Notes: generated by a model from the letters alone, not told the origin. Shown: positions 31,907-43,419, counted from the stretch's first letter. The stretch: DNA of 64,000 nt from Rhodeus uyekii (GCA_037043235.1 JAWRVZ010000140.1:303001-367000), one strand, 5' to 3'. Numbers and translations: made by a program.

Positions 31907-32810
31907 CAGTAATACCTCGAGATACGAGAATAATCCCTTCCAGGGCAGAGCTCGTAACTCAAATTGCTTGTATCTAGAATCATGTTTTCCCATAAGAAAT
32001 AATAGAAAACAAATGAATTCGTTCCAGATCCGACAACGGAAGAAAACATGTTTTTTATTGGTATATAGACACACACACACTCACACATAATTATAGTACA
32101 TTTACAGTATAAGGATTTGTGTGATATCAAATGATATGTAAATGAAATTAACATAACTAAACTTAGCTTAAATATTTTTTGTAACTTTTCTATTTTATAT
32201 TATTGTTTTGCTCATTTTCTTCCTTTTTTCACCTGGCTTCCGTCACTTTCACTTTCACTTGGCGCAGATAACGGAATAGGCCTACCTATCAAGGGGGATT
32301 TGTTTCTGTCTCCCTTTAAAAATAAGTAATAAGTACGAGTTGTTAAAAAGAGCCGAAGCATGACCAGTAGACAATTTATCAGGGTGTTTCTTTTCAGTGC
32401 TAAGCTCTTGCAACACCTGCATATCGTCTGCAGCCTGATCAACTCCTCAGTCCACAGTTCCTCCTGATGCTCCTGCTGCTGGATCACTCATGCGGCACCG
32501 CGCCCATATTTATCCACAATTTCATGCTTCATTTCTATGGTCATCACGCGCTTCTTCTTCTCACTACCATCCTTACCACTCACTTTCTTAGAGCTCATCG
32601 CTAATATGAAGAATAATGAACAAAATGGAGAGAAAATCAGCTGCTGACGTGCGACGCGTACAAAAGTCAGTGAACATGAAGTGAATGTCATCATCGGCGT
32701 CAGCACGCGTGCTCATATCTCGAAAATGTACTCATATGTAGAAGCAAAAATCTGCCCGAAGGCTTGCTCGTATCTTGGAACAGAGACGCTCGTATCTGAA
32801 GGTATTACTG
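31907..32810 (-). mobile_element. Tigger/pogo-like transposon, deletion derivative, 904 bp
   Basis: The left end is CAGTAATACCTCGAGATACG and the right end the inverse TCTGAAGGTATTACTG, both next to TA. On the minus strand, a start near 32598 gives MSSKKVSGKDGSEKKKRVMT then IEMKHEIVDKYGRG, the beginning of the CENP-B-type helix-turn-helix of Tigger transposases. The frame stops at once and C-terminal-like sequence (EELWTEELIRLQT) follows to 32212. The catalytic DDE domain has been deleted. Confidence 0.75.
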
Positions 32811-35800
32811 TACTCAAATCTCATTGAAAATCACATTAGGTCTCTTGTGTCTGATTGTGATCATTCCATTTTAGTGGCGTTTAAGGTTATATATATATTT
32901 TTTTTTTCTTCCATTTTTCTATTAAATTGTTGTGACTGTACAATAATTTAGATAATTACCGATTATATTTTTATTTTTGTTAAAGAGGGATGTTGGAGGA
33001 GGTTAGGGGCTCAAACTGTATATTATAATAGCAGCATATAATAATAATTATGACATTAAAGATAATTATGTGTTTTGTGTCATTCAAACATGTGATAGCA
33101 TAATTATGGTACAAAGTTATGTTTAAAACGTTAAATTTCCCTTTAATAAGCATTCAACTGTGATTATTTCAGGGAATACACGCTGGTCAGACCGGTAATT
33201 TTCCAAACACAGAAGATATTTATTAATTAAGGCGTATAAGCTGAAAACTTGGGAAATGAATGGTAGCATGGCAGTGTAGGAGGAGATGAAAGGTGAGCAC
33301 ACACACTGAAAGACGTAATCAACTTTCCTTTGTGTGCTGTTGATTGTACAATGGAGAACAGGAGGAGGGAAGGAACAGACTATTTGGATTCTATTCTATT
33401 CTATATCTATTTGTCACTGGATTCACAAGGTAAATAGACTTGAGGTAAGTAGACTTCAGGTAAGTCTGAGTCCAACAAAGAATGAGTATGGAACTTAAGG
33501 CTTTAGACCAGACATTGTGTGTGCAGATAGTTATTTTTTGAATGGTGCTGGGGTGATGTTTAGAATCTGGGTGAGGGTGGAGCCTGGTGATTCAATGCCA
33601 AATTTCACACACACACACACACACACAAAACAAAAAAACACATTTAAAAACAGCATGAATGCTAATATATTGCATTCTTGCATGAACAATGAAATTCCTG
33701 TTTGGCAAGAAATTCATATATAACTAATTACATTTAAGCATGAATGCTCATGGTCCTAATAACTCTGCTGGAGATGTGTGATTTCAGTGCCTCATCAGGA
33801 AGTGTCTCATAGGTCATGTGCATGATATATCCTCTTTCTGGCATGCTGGTTTTTAATTAGGCATTCCACACCATCACTCTCTGATTGGCCATTTCCACTA
33901 TGCACTCGCAGCTGTGAGCGAATTCCTGTTGAGTGCAGAAGAGGCTGAGGAAATGAAATGTTGGAACGGATGAAGATGATGACATGAGAATTTCATGCGT
34001 ATTTTGGTATTAATTTGTGTCAGTGTTATTTATCCAAAAAATTAAGTCAATTTGGTTCTTTTATCCAGGCTTTTAACTGCTTGGTTAAAGGTAATTTCAC
34101 CAGCTTACCAAGAAGAACACACAAAAATACTCTCAGGCCAGAGACTTAACTGACTGTGATTTCCCCTTTCAGACAGGGGACAACTGTGAAATGCTTTGAG
34201 TCTGAAAAGCTTTTTTATTTGAAACTCCCATGTTCAAGCTTCCATCACACATTTACAAATACATCAGAGGAGGACAAGGGAGAAGCAGAGTGTGAGAGTT
34301 GACAGTAGGCAGCAGCACACAATAGGCTGAATATACCCACAGGATCCAACCATTTCCTCAAGAATAATGATGGTGTTGGCGAGAGGACTGTACGTCTGCA
34401 ATAACAGTTATTGAATAGGAATCCCAGGGCTATTGGTCCTTCCTTTTGCCCGCATCCCTGTTTCCACTCTCACTGAAGGCCTCATTAATTCGGTGGGAAG
34501 CCATAGCTCAGCCGTGCCCCATTTTTCTTTCAACAAAAAGGAAAGTTTCTGTTTACTGAGGATTGAGTATAATGCCACCACTCTATTTTAAAATGCAGTG
34601 ATTCTTAAGACCGTCTGCAGCAAAGTGGAAACTTCAAGAGGGCTGTTAGAAATTCAAAACACATTGAAAATTGTGCCTCCATAAAAGATGCTTGGCTTTA
34701 TTATAATTGCATTCCAAAATAATGTAACGGGATATTTGTATAAACAAAAATAAATTTGCAGATGTCTGTCAATATGTACATAGCAGTAGATTTGCATCAC
34801 TTTCTACTCCAAAACAATAAAAACGTATTATCTCACTTTTTAACAATAAAAACGTATATCTCACTTGTTTTATTTTATTTTTTGTATCCAATGATTAAAG
34901 TATACAAAATGTAACAATCATAAAAACATTTTACATCATAACATTTTAATTATGCATTTTGTTTACAAAAATGTTTATTAAATTGGTAAACATTTTGCAC
35001 TGTGGAATCCTGTAACGAACTTATTTATTTATTACATTCGTCCAAAAGCACAATTTTCTGTAATCTCTGAATTTAACACCCTCATTGCTCTCAACAATTA
35101 AATATTTATGTACCACAACTGATCTTGTACTGGAACATTTTTTCTGCTTAGAGCACAATCCACTGCCAATTACCTCACACCGTTTGGACTACTGTAACCG
35201 TTACGTTACAACACATTGGAGGAAAGCAGCACTTCTGCGGGCCTCTTGAATCTGATAAATGTTCCCATTACCTCCTTTAATTCACACAAAATAAATTAAT
35301 GCAGTTAAGTGTGACTGGAAATGGCTTCTGACGGAACTTTGATTGAAAATTAAGTGTGGGTGAGAAAAGAGGTTATCTCTGTGTGGGCATATTATTAAGG
35401 CCCGACTCTGGCATGAGAGATGTGCTTTGAAAGAGAAAGCAGACTTTATTAATTGCAGTGGCCCGCTGTGTCTCTCGAGGTACTACCTAGGTGCCTCTCT
35501 TGTGTGGCCCATCAACAGCAGTCTTCTCCGCTGTCCAGTTGCGATGGCTAATGAAGTATTTAATGAACTTGGGGTGCGTGCCACAGAGGAACACACAGCG
35601 GTACTCAAGGACACAGCTCTCAGGTTATAAATTGGAAATTGGCATGAAAACTGCCAGGAAAAGCAGTACAACTGACTGCTTAAGGTGTATAAAAATCCTC
35701 CCCTGGGATGAGAATAGAATATTAAGATTATCTTGGAATAATGAATCGGCAAAATGCAACATGGCATACATGTTGTCACAGAAGAGAATATCTTTACTAA

Positions 35801-35833
35801 CAAAAGAAAAAAAAAACATTAAGATGTGGTATA

Positions 35834-35892
<59 letters not shown>

Positions 35893-37012
35893 GTCCAATT
35901 GAATGGCATTTTAATTTTGCATTCATTGGTGTTGTTTTATTTTTAACGACTGTGTAATCATTATTATTCAGCAATAAAACTGATGCCATGATAGCTTTTG
36001 GAGTAAGTTCTACCAGGAAAACAGACTCTAATCCCACGTCAATGCCTGCCTTTATCTTCAGGCATGGTCAGCTAAATCTGCATCACCAAAATAACTTTTC
36101 TTTACAACTAGAATCATTGTCGTTCAGCACCAGCTGTTAATACTTTATGGAATAAATACCATTTAACAATGCACCTGCCTTCGGAGTCTATTCGGTAGAA
36201 ATTACTTTTCAGTTTTTGCTTATTTAAAATTGCATTTATTTTTTTCACTGCTATATGTTAGGGGGCACTGTTACAGATCTTTTAAAATAGTATGGCATCT
36301 CCGAATCCTGCGCAAGACCACATGAACTGCGTAAACCATAAGGATTGGATAGAAGCATTGTTTATGGAAAAATCAAGCATAGCGATAGTTCTGGCAGGTC
36401 ACGTTAGTCAAGCTGATTAATTGGATTAGGCCTATAATTAATTCAATGATGCAAACAGAATTCAGTTCTACTCTAACAAGCTCTAAAAGGATCAGTCCTG
36501 ATTCTATCCAGTGGTTATGGCTTATGCAGGTATTGGCAACATGCTTGTTTAAGTCATCTGGAGAAGGGCAACTTGCTTGTTACTCAAGGCTTTTCCAGTT
36601 ACTGTTGGCAACATGCTTTTTGCCTCAAGCTCACATTTGAGTAAAGGGGCATGCTGCTCTTTTCAGTGCTTATAACAGAAGAGCACCCCTTCACTGCTAC
36701 TCTCCTGAAAGGGGCCATTTCATTTCAGAGATATATGTTGCTCTTTACCATAATGTCCTATTGCTCTGTCTTTCTGTAATTGTTTTCCCTCAGTACCAGT
36801 ATGAGCTGAGTGTGTGTGTATGAGAGAGAGAGAGAGAGAGAGAGAGGGAGGAGAAAAAATATATATATGGGTGGGCAGGAAGTTATTACCCAGAACCGAA
36901 CCATACCTCACACCCAAACTCCATGCTAATTATCAATCATCTTTGACGATAGTGGTCCAGAAAGAAGCAAGCTTAAGTTGTCATCAAATATTCAGCAGCA
37001 TATAAATCAAAA
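32811..37012. other. Intergenic DNA with microsatellites and possible conserved non-coding blocks
   Basis: No gene was recognised. Simple repeats are (CA)n at 33606-33627, (TA)n at 35836-35889 and (GA)n at 36822-36846. Two blocks, about 34330-34560 and 35320-35620, stand out for balanced base composition and lack of simple repeats. They may be regulatory, but only comparison with other fish can tell. Confidence 0.5.
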
Positions 37013-37017
37013 CTACC

Positions 37018-37428
37018 TGTCACGGATCAGATCAGGGAGGACTCAATTGCAGAAGATATGGATTTATTTTAACAATAAAATAACACAAAATACAAAAGAA
37101 AACCCACGATGGGGAAAACACAACGAGAATGACTAGATATTAACACAAGAAACATAACATGAATCAACCGGATAAAACGGCAATGGAAAACAGAGGAACA
37201 CTTCACAGGAAACACTAGCAACTTATCAAATGACAATGACGCCACATCAGACAGCAAACACTGAGGGAACTATATAGGACACATGAGGGGAGGAGTGATC
37301 AGAGACAGCTGGGAATGATTACGGGAAACGAGAAGGTGGGGCAGACACTAACGAGACACAGAGATGGGAGGAGGAGCAGTGCCAAGGTTCTGTCACAAGA
37401 ACACTGGAAACGAGACAGAACCGTGACA
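37018..37428 (-). repeat. 3' LTR of the 37018-39388 element
   Basis: On the minus strand it begins TGTCACGGTTCTGTCTCG, has CTATATAG near 37273 as a probable TATA box and AAAATAAATCC near 37064 carrying an AATAAA signal, and ends ATCCGTGACA. Confidence 0.92.
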
Positions 37429-37442
37429 CTACCCCCCCTCTA
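37429..37442 (-). promoter_or_regulatory. Polypurine tract next to the 3' LTR
   Basis: Minus strand AGAGGGGGGGTAG immediately precedes the LTR TG. Such tracts prime plus-strand DNA synthesis in LTR retrotransposons. Confidence 0.8.
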
Positions 37443-37691
37443 AAGGGACGCCACCTGGCGTTCCTACCTGAAACCACAGAGACAAAACAACCTAACACCA
37501 CACAGAAACATACAAGACAGGGAGCTCAAGAATTAATGGTAAAATCAGGAACGGGAGGCTGGGAGGGCAAATAGACATTAACAACAAAAATCAAGACAGT
37601 GCATACAAAGGAAAAGGCAAATTCAAGATAGTCCAAACAACATAAAAAAAACTGAAATGGCAAACCTCAGGGTCAGAAAGAAAAAAAAATT

Positions 37692-38933
37692 CTAAATGTC
37701 CAGGGAGGGGGGAACAGGAGGGTTGAGCCAGGGGGGCTCCCGCGGTATCAGGGGATCGGGCGGAACCAGCGGGTTGAGCCAGGTGGGCTCCCGCGGTATC
37801 AGTGGATCGGGCGGAACCGGCGGGGTGAGCCAGATTGGCGTCAGTGAGCCCGGCGGATCGGGCTGGTCCGGCAGGGCCGGAATGTCAGGCGGCGCGTGTT
37901 CAGGTTTGGCCCGCGGGTCCGGGCGCAACAGTTCAGGGTCGGCCCGCGGGCCCGGGCGCAACAGTTCAGGGTCGGCCCGCGGGTCCGGGCGCAACAGTTC
38001 AGGGTCGGCCCGCGGGTCCGGGCGCAACAGTTCAGGGTCGGCCGGCGGGTCAGGCAGCGCGGGCTCTGGGTCGGCCGGCGGGTCAGGCAGCGCGGGCTCT
38101 GGGTCGGCCGGCGGGTCAGGCAGCGCGGGCTCTGGGTCGGCCGGCGGGTCAGGCAGCGCGGGCTCTGGGTCGGCCGGCGGGTCAGGCAGCGCGGGCTCTG
38201 GGTCGGCCGGCGGGTCAGGCAGCGCGGGCTCTGGGTCGGCCGGCGGGTCAGGCAGCGCGGGCTCTAGGTCGGCCGGCGGGTCAGGCAGCGCGGGCTCTGG
38301 GTCAGCCTCTGGGACGTTAGCTCGGTGTGTCCTCCAGGCTCTCAGCGCTGCTAAAACAAAAAAACAGTCCACAGCCTTCTTGGCCTCACCAGGGCTGACA
38401 AGTACCGCGGGCTCCTGGACAGCCTCCCGGACGGCAGCGGGCTCCGGGACGGCAGCCTCCTGAGAGGCAGCGGGCTCCGGGAAAGCAGCGGCCTCAGGAC
38501 AGGCCCTGCTCTTCCTTCTCCGCCTCCGCCCTTTCTGAGAGCTGGGAGAGTCACTGACGACAGGAATAACGGGGAAGTAGTAGGTGGGTTGGGAGCTCCT
38601 CTGCGAAGTTTGGTCCTGTAGTTCTAGGTCGTCGAGGTGGTCGACAAATTCCCAGAACGAGAGGTCAGTCAGCTTTTCCATCCTCCAATAGATAAGGGGC
38701 TTGTCCAGGCAGAGATTAAAAACCTCTTTGAGGTCTTCTTCGGTGTAATCGAAATTATCCACCTCAATCAAAAAGCTGCGGGCGAAGACCCTCACCTCCG
38801 TTCCCAGCTGGCGGAAATAAACCTGGTTGACATGCCGCTGCATCCGTTCGCAGACGGATAATCCTCTGGTGGCCGAGGGACCCAGAAAAATTCCCATAAT
38901 CCCAATGTCCACACAAAAATAAAACAAAAACAA
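37692..38933 (-). CDS. Proline-rich protein of non-autonomous LTR element (gag position), 413 aa
   Basis: The only open frame of the element, intact over 413 codons. The 5'-most Met lies 45 bp inside the 5' LTR boundary; a start at MGIFLGPSATRG, 12 residues on, is as plausible. Residues ~1-120 form a folded-looking domain (VCERMQRHVNQVYFRQLGTE, ARSFLIEVDNFDYTEEDL, WRMEKLTDLSFWEFVDHL). Then come a basic patch (KGRRRRRKS), an Ala/Glu/Pro-rich stretch, and twelve 11-residue repeats, eight like ADPEPALPDPP and four like ADPELLRPDPR. The tail repeats WLNPLVPPDPLIPREP. Position suggests a gag-derived role in packaging, but no zinc knuckle or named gag fold is visible. Function is unknown. GC content is far above the surroundings because of the repeats. 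Confidence 0.7.
   Translation of the reverse strand: MFLFYFCVDIGIMGIFLGPSATRGLSVCERMQRHVNQVYFRQLGTEVRVFARSFLIEVDNFDYTEEDLKEVFNLCLDKPLIYWRMEKLTDLSFWEFVDHLDDLELQDQTSQRSSQPTYYFPVIPVVSDSPSSQKGRRRRRKSRACPEAAAFPEPAASQEAAVPEPAAVREAVQEPAVLVSPGEAKKAVDCFFVLAALRAWRTHRANVPEADPEPALPDPPADLEPALPDPPADPEPALPDPPADPEPALPDPPADPEPALPDPPADPEPALPDPPADPEPALPDPPADPEPALPDPPADPELLRPDPRADPELLRPDPRADPELLRPGPRADPELLRPDPRAKPEHAPPDIPALPDQPDPPGSLTPIWLTPPVPPDPLIPREPTWLNPLVPPDPLIPREPPWLNPPVPPSLDI
37917..38312 (-). repeat. 33-bp coding minisatellite, twelve units
   Basis: Plus-strand unit starts GGTCAGGCAGCGCGGGCTCT and continues GGGTCGGCCGGCG. Eight units are nearly identical and four belong to a second variant (CGGGTCCGGGCGCAACAGTT). 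The 33-bp period keeps the protein frame. Plus-strand ORFs here are by-products of the period. Confidence 0.95.
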
Positions 38934-38977
38934 AAATAATCCACCTCACTGCTGAGTCCAGAATGGTGGCGTCATTC

Positions 38978-39388
38978 TGTCACAGATCAGATCAGGGAGG
39001 ACTCAATTGCAGAAGATATGGATTTATTTTAACAATAAAATAACACAAAATACAAAAGAAAACCCACGATGGGGAAAACACAACGAGAATGACTAGATAT
39101 TAACACAAGAAACATAACATGAATCAACCGGATAAAACGGCAATGGAAAACAGAGGAACACTTCACAGGAAACACTAGCAACTTATCAAATGACAATGAC
39201 GCCACATCAGACAGCAAACACTGAAGGAACTATATAGGACACATGAGGGGAGGAGTGATCAGAGACAGCTGGGAATGATTACGGGAAACAAGAAGGTGGG
39301 GCAGACACTAACGAGACACAGAGATGGGAGGAGGAGCAGTGCCAAGGTTCTGTCACAAGAACACTGGAAACGAGACAGAACCGTGACA
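38978..39388 (-). repeat. 5' LTR of the 37018-39388 element
   Basis: Identical to the other LTR except at three sites (for example CACAGATC for CACGGATC, and GGGAAACAAG for GGGAAACGAG). It would promote transcription leftward on the minus strand. Confidence 0.92.
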
Positions 39389-39789
39389 CTACCACAAAGA
39401 GGTATACAACTGTGCAAGCTTTGAGTGTGTTGATGGACTATTTGTTTTGATAATCATACTTAATAAGATCTGGACAAAAGCTTTGATGAAATTTATCTCA
39501 GGTTTTTGTTTGAAATATTGTCACACAACAAATGAGAAAATGGTGGAACAGATTTCATGATAAATACTAAGAGAATACTGAGAAACACAATCAAACTCTT
39601 TAGTAAACAAAGACAGTCATAGACATAGGGAAAAATCAGGGTGAAAATACATTTATCAAACAAAGTGAACTAATGAGAAATTAGCTAAGACCAGGTGAAC
39701 TGAATACAGCAATAAAAGGAACAAACTAAAAACTGGGTCAGATGGCAAGATAGACAGACAGACAGACAAACAAAGCATACCATTTACAG

Positions 39790-41270
39790 TACACCCCCCT
39801 CACAAAACTGCGTGTTCTTAATCCACATAAAGTCCATCAGAGGAAGAATGGTGGGGGCTTTGGAGGAGGGCGAGGAACTGGAGAAAAACAAAAAGAGTCC
39901 AAAGCAAACCACTCAGTTTAGCCAGGAGAAGGAAAGTGGTAATTCAGAGACAAGCCAGGGTGAGGTCCAAGGGTGGAGTCAAATTTGGGAGGAGCCATGT
40001 TAAAGGCTTGATGAATAACACAGAGATTATTGATGATCAACAGAGGTGTAGCTACCATTGATGGAGACTCAGGCGGAGCTGAGGAAGAGGAAAGCTCACA
40101 CGACACATAGTACTGGAGGCCGAGGTAGAGCTGCAGTGACGAGTGTCTGAGATGGAACCAGGGAACTAGAAGACTGAGGCAGAACTAAGGGGTGGGAGGA
40201 ACCAAGGCGAATCCGATGTGTCGACAGGCCAAGGAGCGATGGGCACTGAGAATAGTGGTGGAGGCAGGAGATCCTCTATGAAGTTGCCCTCAGCCCCAGA
40301 ATCTAGTAATGCATGACAGTGGTGTTGAGAGGTGTTGGCCCATTGAAATTGGCCCTTGAGTTGATGAGGAGGTCCGGTTAACAGTGACTGAGCCTGTCAG
40401 TAGCCCCCTCCTTACTGGCGGGCATGTGTTTTTACTGGACACTGGAGGATGAAATGCCCCCCTCCGGCACAGTAAATACAAAGTCCCAGGGCTCTGCCAT
40501 GTTCTCTCTCCTCCCGGGAAAGCAAAGCTCGACCGACCTGCATGGGTTCATGATCAGAAATGGGCTGACTGTGCCAGGATGTTGCATGGGGAATGCCGTA
40601 GGGGACCTGGGCCTGGACCTACCGCTGGGGTGGAGCAAAATTTGCTGCGCTCCAACCGAGCGTCCACTCGAAGAGCGGTAGGGGTAGATTTCATTTTGGA
40701 TACAGTCAGCCAACCCATGCAGGAACCAGTCCCACTGCGCCTCCTTGTTCCACTTGCAGTCAGCCGCTAGAGTACGGAACTCAATGGAGTACTGACCCGT
40801 CTCCCTGCTTGAGGTCAGATAGCCTCCGAGCTGCCTCGCGGCCGACCACAGACCGATCGAATACCCTCTTCCTTTCTTCCGAGAAGGCCTGGAATGAGGA
40901 GCAGCATGGGTCTTGGATTTCCCACACCGCTGTTCCCCAATTCGCTGTACGTCCCGAGAGCAGTGTAATGACAAGGTACCTTCTAACTTGGCCTGCAGAA
41001 GTCTGGTTCGCCGGCGTAACATTCTGGTGGTGGGAGATTGGGTTCAGACTGCCCTGCAGGATGGCTGATGGTGGGGGGAACAGGCAGTGGGGTTGGCGCA
41101 GCGGGAGCAGGAAGTTGTTGGAATCTGCTGTTGAGCTCAGACACCTTCACCGCTAGTGATTGTACGGCACACCCAGTGGCTAGCATTTGCTCTTCCTGCC
41201 TGTCTAAGCACGCCATGTTGTTGGAGACAAAGTCCTGCCAGTCAGGAACATTCGGTGAATCCATGGAGAG
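39790..41270 (-). mobile_element. Ty3/gypsy retrotransposon remnant: gag, zinc knuckle, start of protease
   Basis: Minus-strand remnant. It has a gag N-terminus at 41264, a gag body, a CCHC knuckle at about 40485-40435, a protease motif at about 40300, then unrecognised sequence. A purine tract (GTGAGGGGGGTGTACTG on the minus strand, 39791-39807) suggests the start of a 3' LTR further left, to about 39530. Pol beyond the protease start is missing. LTR boundaries could not be fixed. Confidence 0.75.
40270..41264 (-). pseudogene. Ty3/gypsy gag-protease pseudogene
   Basis: It opens MDSPNVPDWQDFVSNNMACL and continues through EEQMLATGCAVQSL and NLPPPECYAGEPDFCR, the familiar PP-E-F-GDP-x-CR start of fish gypsy gag. 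After a deletion and frameshift comes EYSIEFRTLAADCKWN-like sequence with FLHGLADCIQNEI. The nucleocapsid knuckle reads CIYCAGGGHFILQC, a perfect CX2CX4HX4C. The aspartic-protease start HALLDSGAEGNFI follows in another frame with the catalytic DSG intact. At least three frame changes and an internal gag deletion make it non-functional. Confidence 0.8.
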
Positions 41271-41697
41271 AGTGTTGAGTCGTTCTGACTAAGACTAACT
41301 AGACTAGTCTGTTGCAAAATTTCATTTTAAATGATTATGAAATTAGTTGGTGTACACATCACTTATGCTCAGGTTCCATCCGTTGTCTCTTTTCTGTGGT
41401 GTGCTCATGCAACATCTCTGTCATGTCGCTCACCAATGGCGACATTTCTGCAAAATGATGTTACATTTCTTCTTGCACGTTTTGCAACATCTTGTGTGAG
41501 AATAACAATACAGGATATTAATGAATAACAATGAATGTGAATCTGGCAACTGTGGTAGTCTGGAAATAAAGTGACGTATGAGTAGTATAAAGGATGAATC
41601 TGTTGTTGTGTTTGAAAATAAATGGACATCTACATTACACACGAAAATAAACCAAATCGATAGAGTTAACAAAAGCAAAAATTAAATGGTTTTGCTG

Positions 41698-41778
41698 AAG
41701 CAACTAAGCCATTCTAGCTTGCCTTAAGACATAGAGCTAAAATATGTCTAAAGGCAAGCTAAAATGGCTTAGTTGCTT
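41698..41778. other. Near-perfect 36-bp hairpin (pre-miRNA-sized palindrome)
   Basis: The arm 41698-41733 starts AAGCAACTAAGCCATTCTAG. It pairs with 41743-41778 (ending GGCTTAGTTGCTT) at 34 of 36 positions round a 9-base loop. Total length is 81 bases. A miRNA-like precursor, a tiny palindromic MITE or an inverted duplication are all possible; strand is undetermined. Confidence 0.85.
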
Positions 41779-41832
41779 ATAAAAATTATTTCATGTTAGT
41801 CCATGGGCAATCTAACATGAAATAAGTTTTAT
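41779..41832. other. Second hairpin, directly abutting the first
   Basis: 41779-41799 (ATAAAAATTATTTCATGTTAG, 21 bases less one when quoted as TAAAAATTATTTCATGTTAG) pairs with 41812-41832 at 20 of 21 positions round a 12-base loop. It begins on the base after the first hairpin ends. A third, weaker pairing, AACCACAT at 41848 with ATGTGGTT at 41874, follows. Confidence 0.8.
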
Positions 41833-41885
41833 CAAGAACAACCTACCAACCACATAGTAAAACGCTACCAATCATGTGGTTTAAA

Positions 41886-43419
41886 ACACATAGCGTAAAA
41901 ATTATTACAAATCAGAATCTCTAATAACACCTTAGTTTCAGGGTGGTAATTTTTGCACAAACAAGCACCCTCCACATTTTATTGTAAACCTCCATAGATT
42001 ATCATTATCTCTAAGTAATGTTATTCAATGCAGCAGGTTTCAGCTTCAGGATATGTGGCTACTTTGCAACAGAGTGTACAAACAGCAGTTGAATAAGTGT
42101 TAGCCTTATCAGCTTCCTCCCAGACCCTGTTTACTTGGATGTTAATAAACCTGTCGTTCCTGTGACAAAAGCATACCGAGGTGTGTTTGAAAATCTACAC
42201 CTTGTCTCAATCATGTTAAAACCATATTACCTAAACAATTAGCATACGCAATAATGAGTGTAGCAGCCTGAGCAGTATTTGTCTCCACCCAAGCAATATT
42301 CACCTCAAAGATGAAGAGCTTTCATTAATTGTGGTGGGTTGGTACTCAGTGGTTCAGTAGCATGGAAGAAATATTCCAGATGGATGATGAATCCTACTTG
42401 CCACTTCTTACAGGAGTTCAGATTAATATTGAAATCTAAGCTGGCAGGAATATCCAGGACAAGGATCATTTCTTGAAACAATTTCCTCTAAATCCATCTA
42501 TGAAGCCAGGAGGTTCCTTTTGGAGCCTGTAAATGATTATTTAACCTAAAAAAGTGAATGTGAAAATGAAGGTTTGGTCATCACTTACTCACACTTAGGT
42601 ATTTCCTCAGTAAAACACAAGATGAGAAATCATAATAGTGGTTCTTTTTTAGTCTCTGACACTAAAAGTTTCCAAGATTCAAAAAGTCCCCAACAAAGTA
42701 CTTATTTTGCAATGTCCCAGTTATATGAATTACTTTAATTTACATTTATGTCCTTTTAAAAGCTTCAGACGCCATTTATCTGCACAGTAAAAAAAAAAAA
42801 AAAAAAACTAGACTATTTCTATTCTATAACTGTCTGATGTTTCTAACAGCTGGTAGAATCTTGAGTGCTATTGAGTGCTAATTGTTGATCATACTCATGA
42901 GGGATTGTGAGTAATTGTGTGCAAAGACTAATTAGCTTTCACCTGACGCTGAATGTAGCACGTGTTGTGTTGTTTAAAGTTCAAATAAGTCAGAGTCCAA
43001 AAACAAATAAGTCAAACATCACAAAAGGATTGCACATTTGAAATGTATTTAAATTTCCCCGGTGCTGAAGAGTATGTGTTTCTAATTATTCTTCTTTCTT
43101 TCAGGACATCTGATATTTCTAAAAAATAAAAACAAACAAAACCTATTTTTCCCTGCTAACTGTTGGAACACGTATCAACTTTGAAATAGTGAAAATTATT
43201 AATTTATTAAGTACTACATTTTACAAAAAAAAATGTTAAATGAGCCAGAGCATTACAGCTTTTTTTTTCTGAGAACTGCCGAAACCCTGCTTCCTCACCA
43301 TCCTAATCTAATCCAAGCCAAAATTGAGCCTGTATGGCTTTCTTCTTCTTCTGATGATGAGACAAATTCATAGTATAACACAATATGTCAAGGTATATCA
43401 GTATAACTCAATAAATTTT
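41886..43419. other. Intergenic DNA, nothing recognised
   Basis: AT-rich sequence with an A run near 42788-42807. No gene, terminal repeat or structured element was seen. Confidence 0.6.

Larger units (their letters stand above)
37018..39388 (-). mobile_element. Young non-autonomous LTR retrotransposon, one ORF, no pol
   Basis: Two 411-bp LTRs (37018-37428 and 38978-39388) differ at three positions, about 0.7 percent. The element is flanked by the perfect duplication CTACC (37013-37017, 39389-39393). LTR ends are TGTCACGG...CCGTGACA. A purine tract on the minus strand, AGAGGGGGGGTAG, abuts the LTR at 37428, fixing the coding strand as minus. Between the LTRs is a single 413-residue ORF in gag position and about 260 bp of other sequence. 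No protease, RT, RNase H or integrase is present, so pol must be supplied by a partner. No convincing tRNA primer site was seen directly at the 5' LTR. Confidence 0.9.

Noticed and set aside
35491..35946. 151-codon plus-strand ORF
   Set aside because: Its end is translated (TA)n and the remainder has no motif; the frame is probably accidental.
37696..38463. Plus-strand Gly/Ser-rich ORFs opposite the LTR-element ORF
   Set aside because: They come from the 33-bp period. LTR and polypurine-tract polarity fix the coding strand as minus.
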